From positions 214,034 to 254,033 of the forward strand of contig BFEA01000097.1 in the NCBI GenBank assembly GCA_003427395.1: a stretch of DNA of 40,000 nt, given 5' to 3'. Below are positions 10,406 to 19,730 of this stretch, one piece after another; the first letter of the stretch is position 1, and every line of letters begins with the position of its first letter. The DNA comes from Chara braunii (taxonomy: Eukaryota; Streptophyta; Charophyceae; Charales; Characeae). The position numbers were made by a program, and so were the translations under genes. The notes beneath the pieces are model-generated. The model searched no databases and had not been told where the DNA came from. It saw only the letters and a program-made list of their open reading frames with translations.

Positions 10406-11340
10406 TGCAAGGAAGATGAGCAATAGCGAACTTCAGCAATCAAACAGCATCATATACACAAGACCAGATAGTCGTGACCTCGAACCAACAGCAGAATTGC
10501 ATCACGAGTTTCACCAAATAAGAAGACAGCAAGAGCTCATAATTGACAATGCTGGTAACGTCTCATCATCACCATCATCATCAATGAAGAACCAATGTTG
10601 ATATCCCATCTGGCGCTCGGCGCCCAGACTACAGATGGCAGATCCTATCTAGCCTAGACTACAATGCCGAATGATGACGTCAACAGCTTTCCCGAAGTAC
10701 AAGCATACAGCGACCAATGTCGCACACTTCCATCACCAGGTATGCCTCTCGCCTCACTCACAACCTCCCCCAACACACAGATGCCACTTGCACCCAAGGA
10801 CCACCCTGCGCCACACCCAGCTCACAGTAGCGCAGCTCAGCTATGGCTGCCTGCTCCTTCCCTGCTCGCCTGTGAGCGCATGAGCGCTGGCCAGCAAATA
10901 GCGCAGCAGCGCTTGCGCAGCATGCAGCCAGCACCCGAATGCCAAATGCGGAGGTAGGCCCTTTGGTATATGGAAGTGGCCTGCCTGCTTGCTTGTCACA
11001 GGCTGCGCTGGGCCTTTCCCAAGAAGCTTCCAGTAGGCCCCGGTAGGCTAAGGCCCAGTCCACGCAACTCAGGCCTTGGCCTGTAGTGGTTGCTTGCGCC
11101 CAACTCTCAACGGCCTGTGTTTGGCCCAGTACCCGTACCCAGCCCAGGGCCTGCTTTCCATACATTAAGTAGGCGGTCCAGGGCCTGGGTTTTCTCAACC
11201 AACTGGCGCTGCGCAACTGCCTGAATTTCCTGGAGTTGCGTAGGGGCCCTCAGGCCCTCGTCGTGCCTGCCTTCACTTAGGGCGGCCGACGTGATACTTG
11301 GCAGGGCCTGAATGGGGCTCATAGGGGCATATGCCTCGCA
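10406..11340 (-). repeat. Element 1 5' LTR
   Basis: This 935-bp copy is paired with 2,498-3,418. On the plus strand it begins TGCAAGGAAGATGAG and ends ATGCCTCGCA, directly followed by the TSD TATG. A purine/CT-poor, GGCC-rich block (AGGCCC-type words) fills its outer third, and the same block appears in the solo LTRs at 27,571 and 30,095. This is where element transcription would start. Confidence 0.92.
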
Positions 11341-11370
11341 TATGAACCAACTAGGGAGATATCCCAGGCG

Positions 11371-11870
11371 CCCGGGTCCCGATGTCACGCCCGGATTGGC
11401 GACCGGGTGACCGGCCGGGCATGACCCCGGGGGCATGGCCCCAGGCAGCCAAAGCGCAAAAAACAATAAAATAATTATAAAAAAATCAAATCCAGAAAAT
11501 TTGAAAAAATTAAAAAATGTTGTGTAGAATTGCCATACAAACAACTTTTGGCTGAGGGTCACATCAGAATTCGTCACAGAACTAAAGATAACAAAAACAA
11601 TAACCATATCACACTAAGGCACCCCCCTGTAAACCCCTTTAGCCCCTTTAAAAATTCATTTACACTCCCCTTTCCCCCCCTTGACAGCCAACACTAAAAA
11701 AAAGAAAAGAGCCCCGATTTGGGCTCCTCTCGGAGAGCGCGGAAAAAAAAACACCGCCAATATATTTTTTTTCTTATTATTATTATGTTTTTGCCATGAC
11801 CGGGTCACCCGGGCGTGAGACCCCCCCGGGCGTCACGCCCGGGTGACCGGCCGGTCATGAAAATTTTCCT
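11371..11870 (-). repeat. Dispersed repeat family S with GC-rich palindromic end
   Basis: Reverse-complemented, this segment aligns with 33,117-33,516: GGGGTTT-A, GCC-TAGT, TGACCCTCAGCCAAAA, CAATTCTACA, then GGCTGCCTG. It is flanked by GC-rich blocks built from GTCACGCCCGG and GACCGGCCGG words at 11,375-11,425 and 11,795-11,859. The latter forms a 24-27-bp-arm inverted repeat. The middle is strongly AT-rich. It could be a non-autonomous DNA transposon, but no clear TSD was identified. Confidence 0.45.
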
Positions 11871-11974
11871 AGTGAACCAAAAGAGTGCAATTTGCGAAAC
11901 AAACGGCAAAAATTAAAAATTAAAAAAACAAGACAAACATGTGAAACCATTCATTTTTCTCATTCTTCTTTTGA

Positions 11975-12110
11975 CTCCCCTTTCACCGTGCCTCTCACGT
12001 ACAAGGCTCGCCATGTTGATGAAGTTGAGCACGAGCTGCCCCCATCCCCGTGTGCCCTAACAGCCCACTTGTACGCTGTGAGAAAGAGGCAGAGTGAAGG
12101 GGGAGGAGAT
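11975..12110 (-). repeat. Fragment of the (CA)n-tail repeat family (T)
   Basis: CTCCCCTTTCACCGTGCCTCTC through ACAAGGCTCGCC, TTGA, GAGCTGCC and CATCCCCGTGTG matches 34,772-34,860, with weaker matches at 14,650-14,740 and 37,680-37,720. It sits just 3' of the peptidase-like gene, so that gene is bracketed by pieces of family T. Confidence 0.5.
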
Positions 12111-12243
12111 AAACACAGGGAGGAGAGATGGAGAGCAGACAAACAAAGAACGATAAAGGGAAAGCAAGGGAAAGTATGGAGTGTGGAGTGAAGATGAAAG
12201 CAAAAGAGGATAAGAAAAGGCTCAAGAAAGTCTGTCCTTGACG

Positions 12244-12489
12244 ACAGAGAGGACATACATTGTAAGGATGACGTGGATGAACACATGGAAGACCTAGCTG
12301 AGCATTCTCAGTGCAACAATTGCCACGACGGGTGGCATTGAGCATGCCCNCCATACNCCCCNGNCAAATGGCATNTCGATTGCAGGCCAAAATGAAAGAA
12401 GAACGGTCACCACAAAAGAGCATTCATTCAGTATAGCGCCCATGGCCACAAAATGGACATATAGTGTCCGGATGCAGAGGGTGCCTGCA
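12244..12489 (-). other. Two HPxHP...CPxC zinc-type motifs downstream of the peptidase domain
   Basis: On the minus strand, CRHPLHPDTICPFC is encoded at 12,489-12,448 and CVHPRHPYNVCPLC at 12,283-12,244, in separate short frames. An extra Cys lies upstream of the first (EDCPTVPDC). The pattern C-x-HP-x-HP-x3-CP-x-C has four or five possible metal ligands and recurs at 35,995-36,036 beside the second peptidase copy. The first motif is out of frame with the end of the 629-codon ORF, so it is joined either by splicing or by an ancestral frame now shifted. N bases at 12,350-12,374 interrupt the segment between the motifs. Zinc binding is inferred from the pattern only. Confidence 0.5.
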
Positions 12490-12490
12490 G

Positions 12491-14380
12491 TCAGGAACGG
12501 TGGGACAGTCCTCTGCACACATGGCGGCTACAGCCAAGTGTAACAGTGTTTGTGGCTGTGCAAAGGAGAAGGTCACAGAGTGTTGGTACATTGTCTTGCT
12601 GCAGCACGGGGCCAGAGGAATGATCTTCGGCATAAAAGAGATTGCGGACGGTTTGTTGTGGCAAGAAAACAGCATCATTTTGTAAGAAATCAGTGACATG
12701 AATCATGGCATGGACCAGGGTGCCGTTGTCCAACAGCTCCCAGTGGTCAGAGGCATGTACAATGGCCACGTAATGGCCAGGGCCGTGCACAATGCAGGCA
12801 GAGATGTGGGATGGAGGATTAAACCACTCACCTGCTGGAGCATTGCGTAGTTCAAGTTGACGGTCCCTCATTGCTACTTGTAGGACAGCAATGGTAAAGC
12901 CTCCTTCGCTGGTATAATTACAATTCTCTGGCTGTCGTTGGGGAAGATCAGCATCAAGCTGAAGGGCGATTGCAAGGAAGTCTGATAGTGTATAAAACGG
13001 GCGGTAGAGAATGTGAAGACAGATATTAGTTGCTGTCAGACCACAGAGATTGGTGAGGTTCTCAGGCTGGTTTGTTGGATGCTGGCCAACAATTTGCAGA
13101 TCACCCAGATCGTGTTGCAAGCCCAAACTGTGTTGGGTTGTTTGCTGGTCAGTCATTTGCAGATCACCCATGTGGTCTGCACGTGGCGGAGCACAAAATT
13201 GTGGTTCATCCGAACAATGCTGGTCAGCCATTTGCAGATCCCCCTTGTGGTCTACGCCTTGTGGGGTAAACTGCAATCCGGGCAGATCATGTTCCAATCC
13301 CTCAATGTTTAGGGCTGCATCCTGAGTAGGGACTGTACCTGGAGTCAGGAGTGGACTCTGGGCAGCGGCTGCATCCTGGGTACGGACTGGTGGCTGCCTG
13401 CAAGCAGCTGGACTGTCTGCAGGAGGCATAGGAGCAGATATTGCCGTTTGAAACAAAGGAACCGCGACAACCTGTGGAGGAGGCACAGAGAGAATCGGGG
13501 CAGACAAAGAAACAGGTTGCTGATCCCCGGACAAGTGACGATGCCGCGGATGTCGTCGGTGATATACAACAAGAGTAGTGGTGTTGCAAACAGAAGCTGA
13601 ACTTGTACATAGCAACGCAGGTGGAACAATGGGAACAATGGAAACTGGAGAGTCTGTTCGCAAGCGAGACGGTGGAGGAGATGGGGGTGGTGAGGAGGAA
13701 TGCAGTCGTCTACGGCCAAGCACAGACAAAGATGAAAGGGGGGTGCATTGGGCACGATTTCGGAGCAAAGGACATGAGCGTCGGATAGATTGTGATGTTC
13801 TTTGCATTGGAGCTACAGGACAGGAAGCTGTAGCAGTCAAAACTAAAGTAGGGGGAATTACAGTTAGGGAAACTGCTGTACTGAAAACTGCAGCAGTGGA
13901 AACTGGAGCAGTGGAAACTGGAGCAATGGAAACTGCAGCAGTGGACACTGCACCAGTGGAAAACGCAACAGTGGGCACTGGACCAGTGGAAACTGGACCA
14001 GTGGAAACTGGACCAGTGGAAACCGCAGCAGTGAACACCGCAACAGTGGACACCGCAGCAGTGCGAACTGCAGCTGTGGAAACTGCGGTAGCAGCAGCTG
14101 AGCAAGCAGTGGCAGGATGACAGCATCCTGGGGGCGAAGAAGAAATTGGATGATACAAGGACCATCGCAGCATGCGTCGGAACCACTGAGAGAGACGCGT
14201 CACATGCGTAGGATAGCGACTTTGGTGGGAGCGCATGTAGCAGGTCCACCCCTTATAGCATATATATACAAGAAGCAACTTACCTGAGACAGAGGACTCC
14301 ACTAACAAGAAAGCACCGGCTACATCTGCCGTAGGTCCGAAACAACTTGGAGAACCCTCCGCGTCGGCCCACAAAACCAT
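12491..14380 (-). CDS. Josephin-like cysteine peptidase domain protein with Ser/Thr/Val repeats (copy A)
   Basis: This is a 629-codon ORF from ATG at 14,380. Residues roughly 90-175 are a pentapeptide minisatellite of V-S-T-G/A-P/A type. A Pro/Ser/Thr-rich region follows, then repeats of a GDLQM motif (about 370-440). The C-terminal 190 residues resemble the Josephin fold of ataxin-3-type deubiquitinases: LCGLTATN (candidate nucleophile Cys446), SDFLAIALQLD, a GGFTIAVLQ strand, GHYVAI (candidate His536) and HWELLDNG (Asp551/Asn552). By analogy it would cleave ubiquitin or ubiquitin-like conjugates; this is inferred from pattern and spacing. The shared motif order in copy B supports real coding. 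It could be host-derived, transposon cargo, or already silent. The true start and any introns are unknown. Confidence 0.55.
   Translation of the reverse strand: MVLWADAEGSPSCFGPTADVAGAFLLVESSVSGKLLLVYICYKGWTCYMRSHQSRYPTHVTRLSQWFRRMLRWSLYHPISSSPPGCCHPATACSAAATAVSTAAVRTAAVSTVAVFTAAVSTGPVSTGPVSTGPVPTVAFSTGAVSTAAVSIAPVSTAPVSTAAVFSTAVSLTVIPPTLVLTATASCPVAPMQRTSQSIRRSCPLLRNRAQCTPLSSLSVLGRRRLHSSSPPPSPPPSRLRTDSPVSIVPIVPPALLCTSSASVCNTTTLVVYHRRHPRHRHLSGDQQPVSLSAPILSVPPPQVVAVPLFQTAISAPMPPADSPAACRQPPVRTQDAAAAQSPLLTPGTVPTQDAALNIEGLEHDLPGLQFTPQGVDHKGDLQMADQHCSDEPQFCAPPRADHMGDLQMTDQQTTQHSLGLQHDLGDLQIVGQHPTNQPENLTNLCGLTATNICLHILYRPFYTLSDFLAIALQLDADLPQRQPENCNYTSEGGFTIAVLQVAMRDRQLELRNAPAGEWFNPPSHISACIVHGPGHYVAIVHASDHWELLDNGTLVHAMIHVTDFLQNDAVFLPQQTVRNLFYAEDHSSGPVLQQDNVPTLCDLLLCTATNTVTLGCSRHVCRGLSHRS
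13866..14090 (-). repeat. 15-bp coding minisatellite
   Basis: There are about 15 copies of a unit like CAGTGGAAACTGGAC, always multiples of three, encoding V-S-T-(G/A)-(P/A) on the minus strand within copy A. The plus strand is also open here (V-E-T-G-P type, ORF 13,578-14,120), a by-product of the 15-bp period. Confidence 0.85.
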
Positions 14381-14466
14381 AAAACATCATAAATACAAAA
14401 GGGTCCACTAACAAAAAGCACCAAACTCACATCCCAATGGTCTAAAAAGAAGTTACAGCCCTCTGA

Positions 14467-14470
<4 letters not shown>

Positions 14471-14523
<53 letters not shown>

Positions 14524-14755
14524 TTTCCACCACAACAGCCCCTATTCCACCGAGATGAGTAAAGAATCCACCTTATTAGCAAGCAACATGAATCATAATA
14601 GAAGCATTTTGAACCGTGTTTAGTCGGGATTTCTTCTGGGAAACAGCTCCTCTTTTACTAATTCTCGCATGTACAAGGCTGCACACGTTGATGGTGGTTA
14701 AGCTGCAGCTGACCACATCCCTGTGTGCCTTGTAACTGAGCCAATGCATTCCGAT
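14471..14755 (-). repeat. Family T repeat with (CA)n tail
   Basis: Read on the minus strand, the unit ends GGAATAGGGGCTGTTGTGG then a pure (CA)n run (14,517-14,471, about 23 repeats). Matching units lie at 34,440-34,900, 37,310-37,450 and 37,480-37,740, each ending in a CA or CA/GA tract. A microsatellite tail at a fixed position suggests retroposition or tail expansion. It lies directly upstream of copy A. Confidence 0.6.
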
Positions 14756-15759
14756 TTAACCTGGGTTCACTGGGTTGGGAATTTTGCTGCCCTCCGGCAT
14801 AGCCACACCATACGGAAGATATACTACAAATAACCATGAAGCAACAGGGAGATAGGCACTGGGGTCTCCCAGACTAGTTGTGCCTCAATGTCACACATAC
14901 ATAACTGTTGATGACTTACCATCGATTCAAATCCTGGTGGCAAAAATAATGCATGAGGCTTAGCCCATTTGAACGAAAAACAGATTGACAAACAATTTAA
15001 CAAACCTTCAAAACAAGAACCGGTCATTCGAGTTGCTGGCCACACCTTGTGCCTTCCCTTGGTGCGGTTTTTCTCCTTGGATGGAACAAACAGCTCTTCT
15101 TCATCTCTCTTAAGCACTTGCAGAGGACGATCTACATCAACCCTCTCCTCATGTGCAATCGTTGATTGCCCGTTCCTCTGCTCAGTGATTGCACTTGCAG
15201 CCCTCTCCTCTCCATCACCCTTCTGTGCGCCGTTGACCCCCAAAACATGCAAAATCAGCAACACAAAGCATAGCAGAGTGTCAACATTTCTCTGTTAGCT
15301 CCAACCTTCCACACATTCAGAGAAAGGCTTCAAGTCACAAAACACCACAAAATTACTATCGTGAGCTGGTGGACAACTCTGACATGTCTGCATTCACAAG
15401 ATGAAACAGGTGGGAAGGTTTTTCCCCCCATTCAACTCAGAAACAGTGATGAGGCAATTATTTTATGCAGAATTCCTTGACCACCAGCCTCCACACATGC
15501 TGTGCATGAAACATGCGACAATCTATGCAGGACGGAAGATTTACCATCACAGTTTACTACCCTCATCACCCTAACGCCCGGTCATTATAGCTGTATCCGG
15601 ACTGAGCATTGCAACAAATACGGCTATAATGACCAGGCATTCTATTTTGCTGAAGACAGTACCATACTTGGCATACAGATGCACAGGTGAGGGCCTCGGA
15701 GCAGCAGGCTCCCAATGGTGCCCTGCAGTGAGAAAGAACCATTTACCAATTTGAAATCG
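14756..15759. other. Gene-less stretch; one weak minus-strand exon candidate
   Basis: A minus-strand ORF (15,264-14,824) has a charged stretch (ERVDVDRPL, KEKNRTKGRHK) followed by an AAG|GTTTGT donor-like site, with a TTTTTGCCACCAG acceptor-like site further on. That is weak evidence for an exon. No domain is recognised. The rest shows no coding signal. Confidence 0.3.
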
Positions 15760-16040
15760 CAGCCATCTGGGCCGTCGATCTCTGAGATCGACGATCACGA
15801 TCGGGCCCGAGTTCAAATCAGTGAAATCGAGCCTACCGGCCCCTTTTTTTTTTTCGGTGTCTACACAGTCTAGGATGGGGGCAAAAAGGGCCCCAGCGCC
15901 AAAAAACAACAAAAAAAAAACCTTACCTACAGTGATGCGCTGGGGGCGCCCGGTGGCCAACCAGGCGCGACAACCGGCCAGGCGGCCCGCCCGCCCCTCC
16001 CCCAGGCGACAACCAGGCTGCCGGGCGGCCCGGGGACCAG
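15760..16040 (-). repeat. Family R, inverted partial copy
   Basis: Reverse-complemented, this block shows the family R order: CCCCCAGCGCAT, GGCGCTGGGGCC, a T-rich or A-rich run, GGCCGGTAGGC, and a GATCGTCGATCTCAG / CGACGGC segment as in 820-840. It is more diverged and extra GC-rich at its right end. Confidence 0.35.
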
Positions 16041-16562
16041 CCTAGCTGAAAAGTGCATTTGGGGAAAATGTTTTCCAGGTTCTTTTTTCTTTTGCCCTGT
16101 TTTATTTTTGGTCAAGGTCTGTGTGTGCTGAGTTCGGTGTTTGTTTGAGTCTTGGAGATAATTGTTTTGGCCAGCCCTGAAAATCCTGAAAACTGAAAAG
16201 AGCGAATTTTGCATGAAAACACGCTGTTGCCTTGGTTTAAGGCCCTTTTGATCCATTTTTTCACTTTTTCTTTTTTTTTGCTGTTGGTTCATTTGGTATC
16301 CACTATATGGACTGGTGACAAGTCTGGCTTTAAAGGTGTGGGAGGTTTGTTATAATGAACCTGAAAAAAGTTCAAAAAACACTGAAAATTTGGGGCTCTG
16401 TTAACCGCTTCTCAAAAAAGACTGGTTAAAACCGAGGAAAACCCAGAAGGTGACAAACCCACAAGGTGACAAGCCTGCTGACGGACCAGCCAACAAATCA
16501 GTGACCCTCTCATACACTCACAGACCATCTGCCAACCCGCTGAAACCAGTCTGAGAGACCAA
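16041..16562. other. Gene-less, nothing recognised
   Basis: T-rich and A-rich low-complexity sequence. A minus-strand ORF of 121 codons (16,292-15,927) is Lys/Gln-rich and has no domain. A short duplication of the word CACAAGGTGACAA-type lies near 16,450-16,475. Confidence 0.5.
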
Positions 16563-16621
16563 CCGGGCTAGCTCAGTTGGTACAAGATACCAGTCCCGAA
16601 TTACCTAGGGCTGGTCAGTTT
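16563..16621 (+). repeat. SINE fragment, left part (split by element 2)
   Basis: It has a tRNA A-box-like TAGCTCAGTTGGTA (16,569-16,582) and then CGAATTACCTAGGGCTGGTCAG. This aligns with the uninterrupted SINE at 38,581-38,755, whose equivalent passage reads GAATTGTCTGGGGCTGGTCAG (38,672-38,692) and continues into CATGACGATATCTCAAGG. That continuation is found on the far side of element 2 at 29,593-29,615. The B-box region of the reference is missing here. Confidence 0.6.
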
Positions 16622-17525
16622 CGAATTCAGACTGCACTCCAAACTTGCTTGCAACATGCATACACGCACACTGATGGCAAAACAAACTCGTTCAACTCAG
16701 AATCAACAACAAACCTGCACTTAAAACTTTGTTCAAGTCAACTGTACAACTTGCGGATATGGCCGCCGAACAGTGTCTCCACCACCAGCCTTGCTCTCCC
16801 TCATGCGCGCATGTACGAGGATCAACCCTGAATGTCCACGCTACACAGACACACACACTCTGTACGCTGTCTGTGACAACAGCTGGGAGCTATGGCCGCT
16901 GTCGTCTTCCTCCTGGCCAGCTATGGCCATCGTCTTCCTCACTGCCCACTTCAGCTCCGGGCACCTGCAGACCTCCACGCGCAAGTCACCAAGGCAGCAC
17001 TTCCGCATGGCTCACAGGCGAATGAATGAATGCCTGGACGCTGCCTCTTTATTTATACTTCTTCGGAGGTGGCCAGGCCCTGCCTCAAAACGTGTGGGCC
17101 TGGGCCTCTGAACACGTGAACCACGGGTCTGGAAGTTTCCAAACTGTGTGGGCTGCTGGACCCCAGAACGTGTGTTCCAAACCCTTCTGCATACCGCGTG
17201 ACCAGAACCTTTCCCCACGTGCAGCCCTTCCCTGATACTTGCTGACTGGACAAACCTACGGGGACCTACAGCCTTCTAGAGCCTACAGACCGACTCTAGG
17301 CCCTCTATAGACTCGAGTAGACACTTCCAGAAAAGACCTACAACCGGTAACAGACTCAACTACTAACATACAGACCTAGGGATCAAGTCCAACTTCCAGA
17401 CCTACGGCCTAACCTATGACACAGGTAGATGTACAGGGCACAGGCATAGGTCGAGGGATCGAATCTCACTCAGCACACAGGGCCAATGTACAGGGTTCAC
17501 GCATAGGTCTAGGGATCGAATCTCG
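16622..17525 (-). repeat. Element 2 3' LTR
   Basis: This is the match of 28,655-29,592 over its length. Its terminal bases are CG...CG where the other copy has TG...CA. It contains a minus-strand TATAAATA (17,057-17,050) at the same place as in the 5' LTR. Near its right end, two tandem units of about 60 bp carry AGGTC-AGGGATCGAATCTC, resembling a tRNA T-arm/B box. Confidence 0.85.
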
Positions 17526-17571
17526 GTGTCTGCAAATGTCATGTCAACTGGGTGAAACCGTATCACTCCTG

Positions 17572-17957
17572 CCGTCCTAAATTCGAGGTCCTCCGAGAAC
17601 ACTCTAACTCGAGATAGGACCTTTACCTCTTTCTTGCTCTCTTGTAAGCGTGGACTATGTCGGGAGCGGTTTCTAAAAGCTCTGTTCTGGTGAACCATCT
17701 ATTGTCCTCTGGTTCCTGACATGCTAACCCGACTTTGTACTGCTTCTGGGGACGACCTCACCCTCCGTCCTAAGTTCAAGGTCCTCCGAGAACACTCAAC
17801 TCAAGATAGGGCCTTTACCTCTTCCTTGCTCTCTCATACGCGTGGACTATGTCGGGAGCGGTTTCTAAAAGCTCTGTTCTGGTGACCCATATGTTGTCCT
17901 CTGGTTCCTGATATGTGAACCTGGCTTTGTATTGCTTCTGGGCACGACCTCGCCCTC
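17572..17957 (-). pseudogene. Tandemly duplicated chromodomain-like end of element 2 pol
   Basis: A unit of about 193 bp (17,572-17,764) is repeated at 17,765-17,957. In the right-hand copy the open frame (18,027-17,815) ends pol with YKARFTYQEPEDN-W-TRTELLETAPDIVHAY and stops at 17,815. The left copy repeats the same tail with a shifted frame. The equivalent tail in element 1 reads YRVRFRHHLDPKEDRWFTREEL. Such tails in chromoviruses are thought to direct integration to chromatin; this is the only known role I can offer, by analogy. Confidence 0.75.
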
Positions 17958-18033
17958 CGCTTCTGAACACGTCCTCTTCCACCATGCGATCTATATCATA
18001 GGCACCATCCATATCTGGCGGAATCATTGATCT

Positions 18034-18600
18034 TCATGAAGGAAATCTGTCACCGGTGGTGCACGGCAGTTGCTTTGATGCATGGAAGACTGGGTACGTG
18101 TGGAGATGCACTGGTATCTCTATAGTGTATGATGGTCCGTCCTCTCCTCCTTTGACTTCTAGGACAGGCCATGGTCCTGTGTACGCAGGTAAGAGCTTTT
18201 GCGAGATGTTCTCCTCGGGTGCGAACTCTTTAGACTCGACCCAGACTAAGTCGCCTACCTGAAACTGTGAAGGTTGGCGGTGCTTATTAGCTTGCTCAAT
18301 CATACGATGCTGGGCCTTCCTTAGGTTCTCAATCAGCTTAGCGACTTCTTGCTCATGCTGCAATGAAAACTCTCAGCTGTCGGGCGGTAATCTCATGCCA
18401 GGCCACATGTAGGACATCATCAATTTAGCTAAAGTCTTTTGCCATCCGAAGTGCCCCTCCGTATCATGGCATTCCCCTAAAAGATCAAACTACGGATCTC
18501 TTCACTATTGGGGGCGCTTAGTCTGTCAGCGACATTGGTCTTCTCAAACAATAGCCCGTTCCTGGTTCGATAGTGCGGCTCACTATCTGGGGCTTCCCTT
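18034..18600 (-). pseudogene. Element 2 integrase remnant lacking the DDE core
   Basis: Reading right to left, an HHCC-like start (CHDTEGHFGWQKTLAKLM, about 18,475-18,425) reaches MWPGM near 18,400, then jumps within a few dozen bases to the C-terminal part (18,363-18,034: LQHEQEVAKL, QVGDLVW, GPWPVLEV, GPSYTIEIP). The roughly 200-residue catalytic core between them, present in element 1, is absent. A stop lies in the junction. The element therefore lost integrase activity by deletion. Confidence 0.75.
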
Positions 18601-19351
18601 ACTCCTTATACATCGGGTCTTCTGCATATGCATCTCTAATCTTCTGCTGCAGATCGGCCCCTATGTCTAGATAGTGCATTATCGCGCCGAAATAATCAGC
18701 TCTACTACTCGAGGCATCGACTACCATGTTATACTTCCCTTTAACAGGCTTCAACTCGAAGTCAAACTGGTCTGTCTCAGCAGCCCATCTAGTCAACTTG
18801 GGCGTCATCTTGGCTTGGGTCTTAAACCATCTAAGAGTCTTATAATCTGAATATACCTTGAAGTACCTCCAAAGCAGGTAGTGCTTCCAGTGGTCTACGG
18901 CCTACCTGAGAGCGTAGAGTTCTCTCTCGTATGTCGATGCCGCAACTTTCTTCGAGGGCAGCCTGGCTAACATGAACTCTACGGGTCTGTAACCATTGCC
19001 ATCATCTTGCTGCAAAATGGCGCCTATGCCATACCGACTCACATCTATAGTGACGACAAATGGCAGCGACGGATCAGCAACTTTGACGACAGGGTACACT
19101 ATTAAGGCCTTCTTCACTTTCTTGAAGGCCGACGTGCAATTCTCGTCCCATTTGCAAATTGCTTCTTTCTTCAGTAGTCTACCAACGGGAGCAGCGATCG
19201 TAGAGAAGTTCCTCACGAACTTCCAATAGTAGTTCGCCAATCCTACGAATGATTGTAACTCGGTCAGGGTTCGAGGAGTTGGCCAGTCTCTAATTGATGC
19301 AATCTTGCTGTCCTCTGATCGAATGTTGTCTCCGTCTAATACCTGGCCCAA
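18599..19351 (-). pseudogene. Element 2 RNase H region
   Basis: Two open pieces (19,351-18,902 and 18,808-18,599) encode the RT thumb/connection (SIRDWPTPRTL, FVGLANYYWKFV) and RNase H (FVVTIDVSRYGIG in place of the usual TTDAS, STYERELYAL, then KGKYNMVVDA). A stop or frameshift separates them near 18,900. RNase H would remove RNA from the RNA/DNA hybrid during reverse transcription. Confidence 0.82.
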
Positions 19352-19400
19352 GTAAAGGACCTCGGTCTTGGCCCATTCGCACTTCTTCGCGTTGACCTTT

Positions 19401-19730
19401 TTACTCTCTTAGCTTTTCTAGAATCTGCCTTAGATGGCCCTCATGCTCCTCGAGGGTCTTGCTGAACACTAAGATGTCGTCTAAATATACTACGACGAAC
19501 CTGTCTAACCACGACCTAAACAAGTCGTTCATGCAGCGTCGAAAGGTGGCCGATGCGTTAGTTAGTCCAAACGGCATCACTATGAACTCGTAATGCCCAT
19601 ATCTTGTTTTGAATGATGTCTTGTACTGGTCGTCACGATGAACCTCTATATAATGGTACCCTGACTTTAAGTCTATCTTCGAGAAGTACTTGGAGGCCTG
19701 CACTCGATCTAACAAGTCATCTACGGGCAA
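19401..19730 (-). pseudogene. Element 2 reverse transcriptase palm
   Basis: The 109 open codons contain [19 protein letters not shown] (motif A Asp), MPFGLTNA and the YLDD catalytic box at 19,476-19,487, followed by LVFSKTLEEH. There is a single copy of the YLDD block here, unlike element 1. The N-terminal fingers (GAVYRMSPKVLEELR at about 19,930-19,880) are readable only through frameshifts between 19,740 and 19,870. Confidence 0.88.

Larger units (their letters stand above)
2498..11340 (-). mobile_element. Element 1: decayed Ty3/gypsy LTR retrotransposon, chromovirus-like
   Basis: This element has every structural landmark in the right order on the minus strand: 5' LTR (10,406-11,340), PBS complementary to initiator-Met tRNA (10,391-10,402), gag with CCHC zinc knuckle, protease, reverse transcriptase, RNase H, integrase, chromodomain-like tail, purine tract (3,419-3,429) and 3' LTR (2,498-3,418). 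Domain order PR-RT-RH-IN identifies Ty3/gypsy. LTRs are TG...CA and the flanks share a 4-bp TSD, TATG (2,494-2,497 and 11,341-11,344). Frameshifts, in-frame stops, a changed protease active site and internal tandem duplications show it cannot move by itself. Visible LTR differences (substitutions and small indels) indicate an old insertion. Confidence 0.93.

Noticed and set aside
12300-12355. PHD-finger-like CNNCHDGWH...AC on the plus strand
   Set aside because: A TGA stop sits inside the pattern and N bases follow; the minus strand has the conserved HPxHP motifs, so this is probably chance.
13578-14120. 180-codon plus-strand ORF rich in V-E-T-G-P repeats
   Set aside because: It is the shadow of the 15-bp minisatellite in the minus-strand ORF, which carries the recognisable domain.
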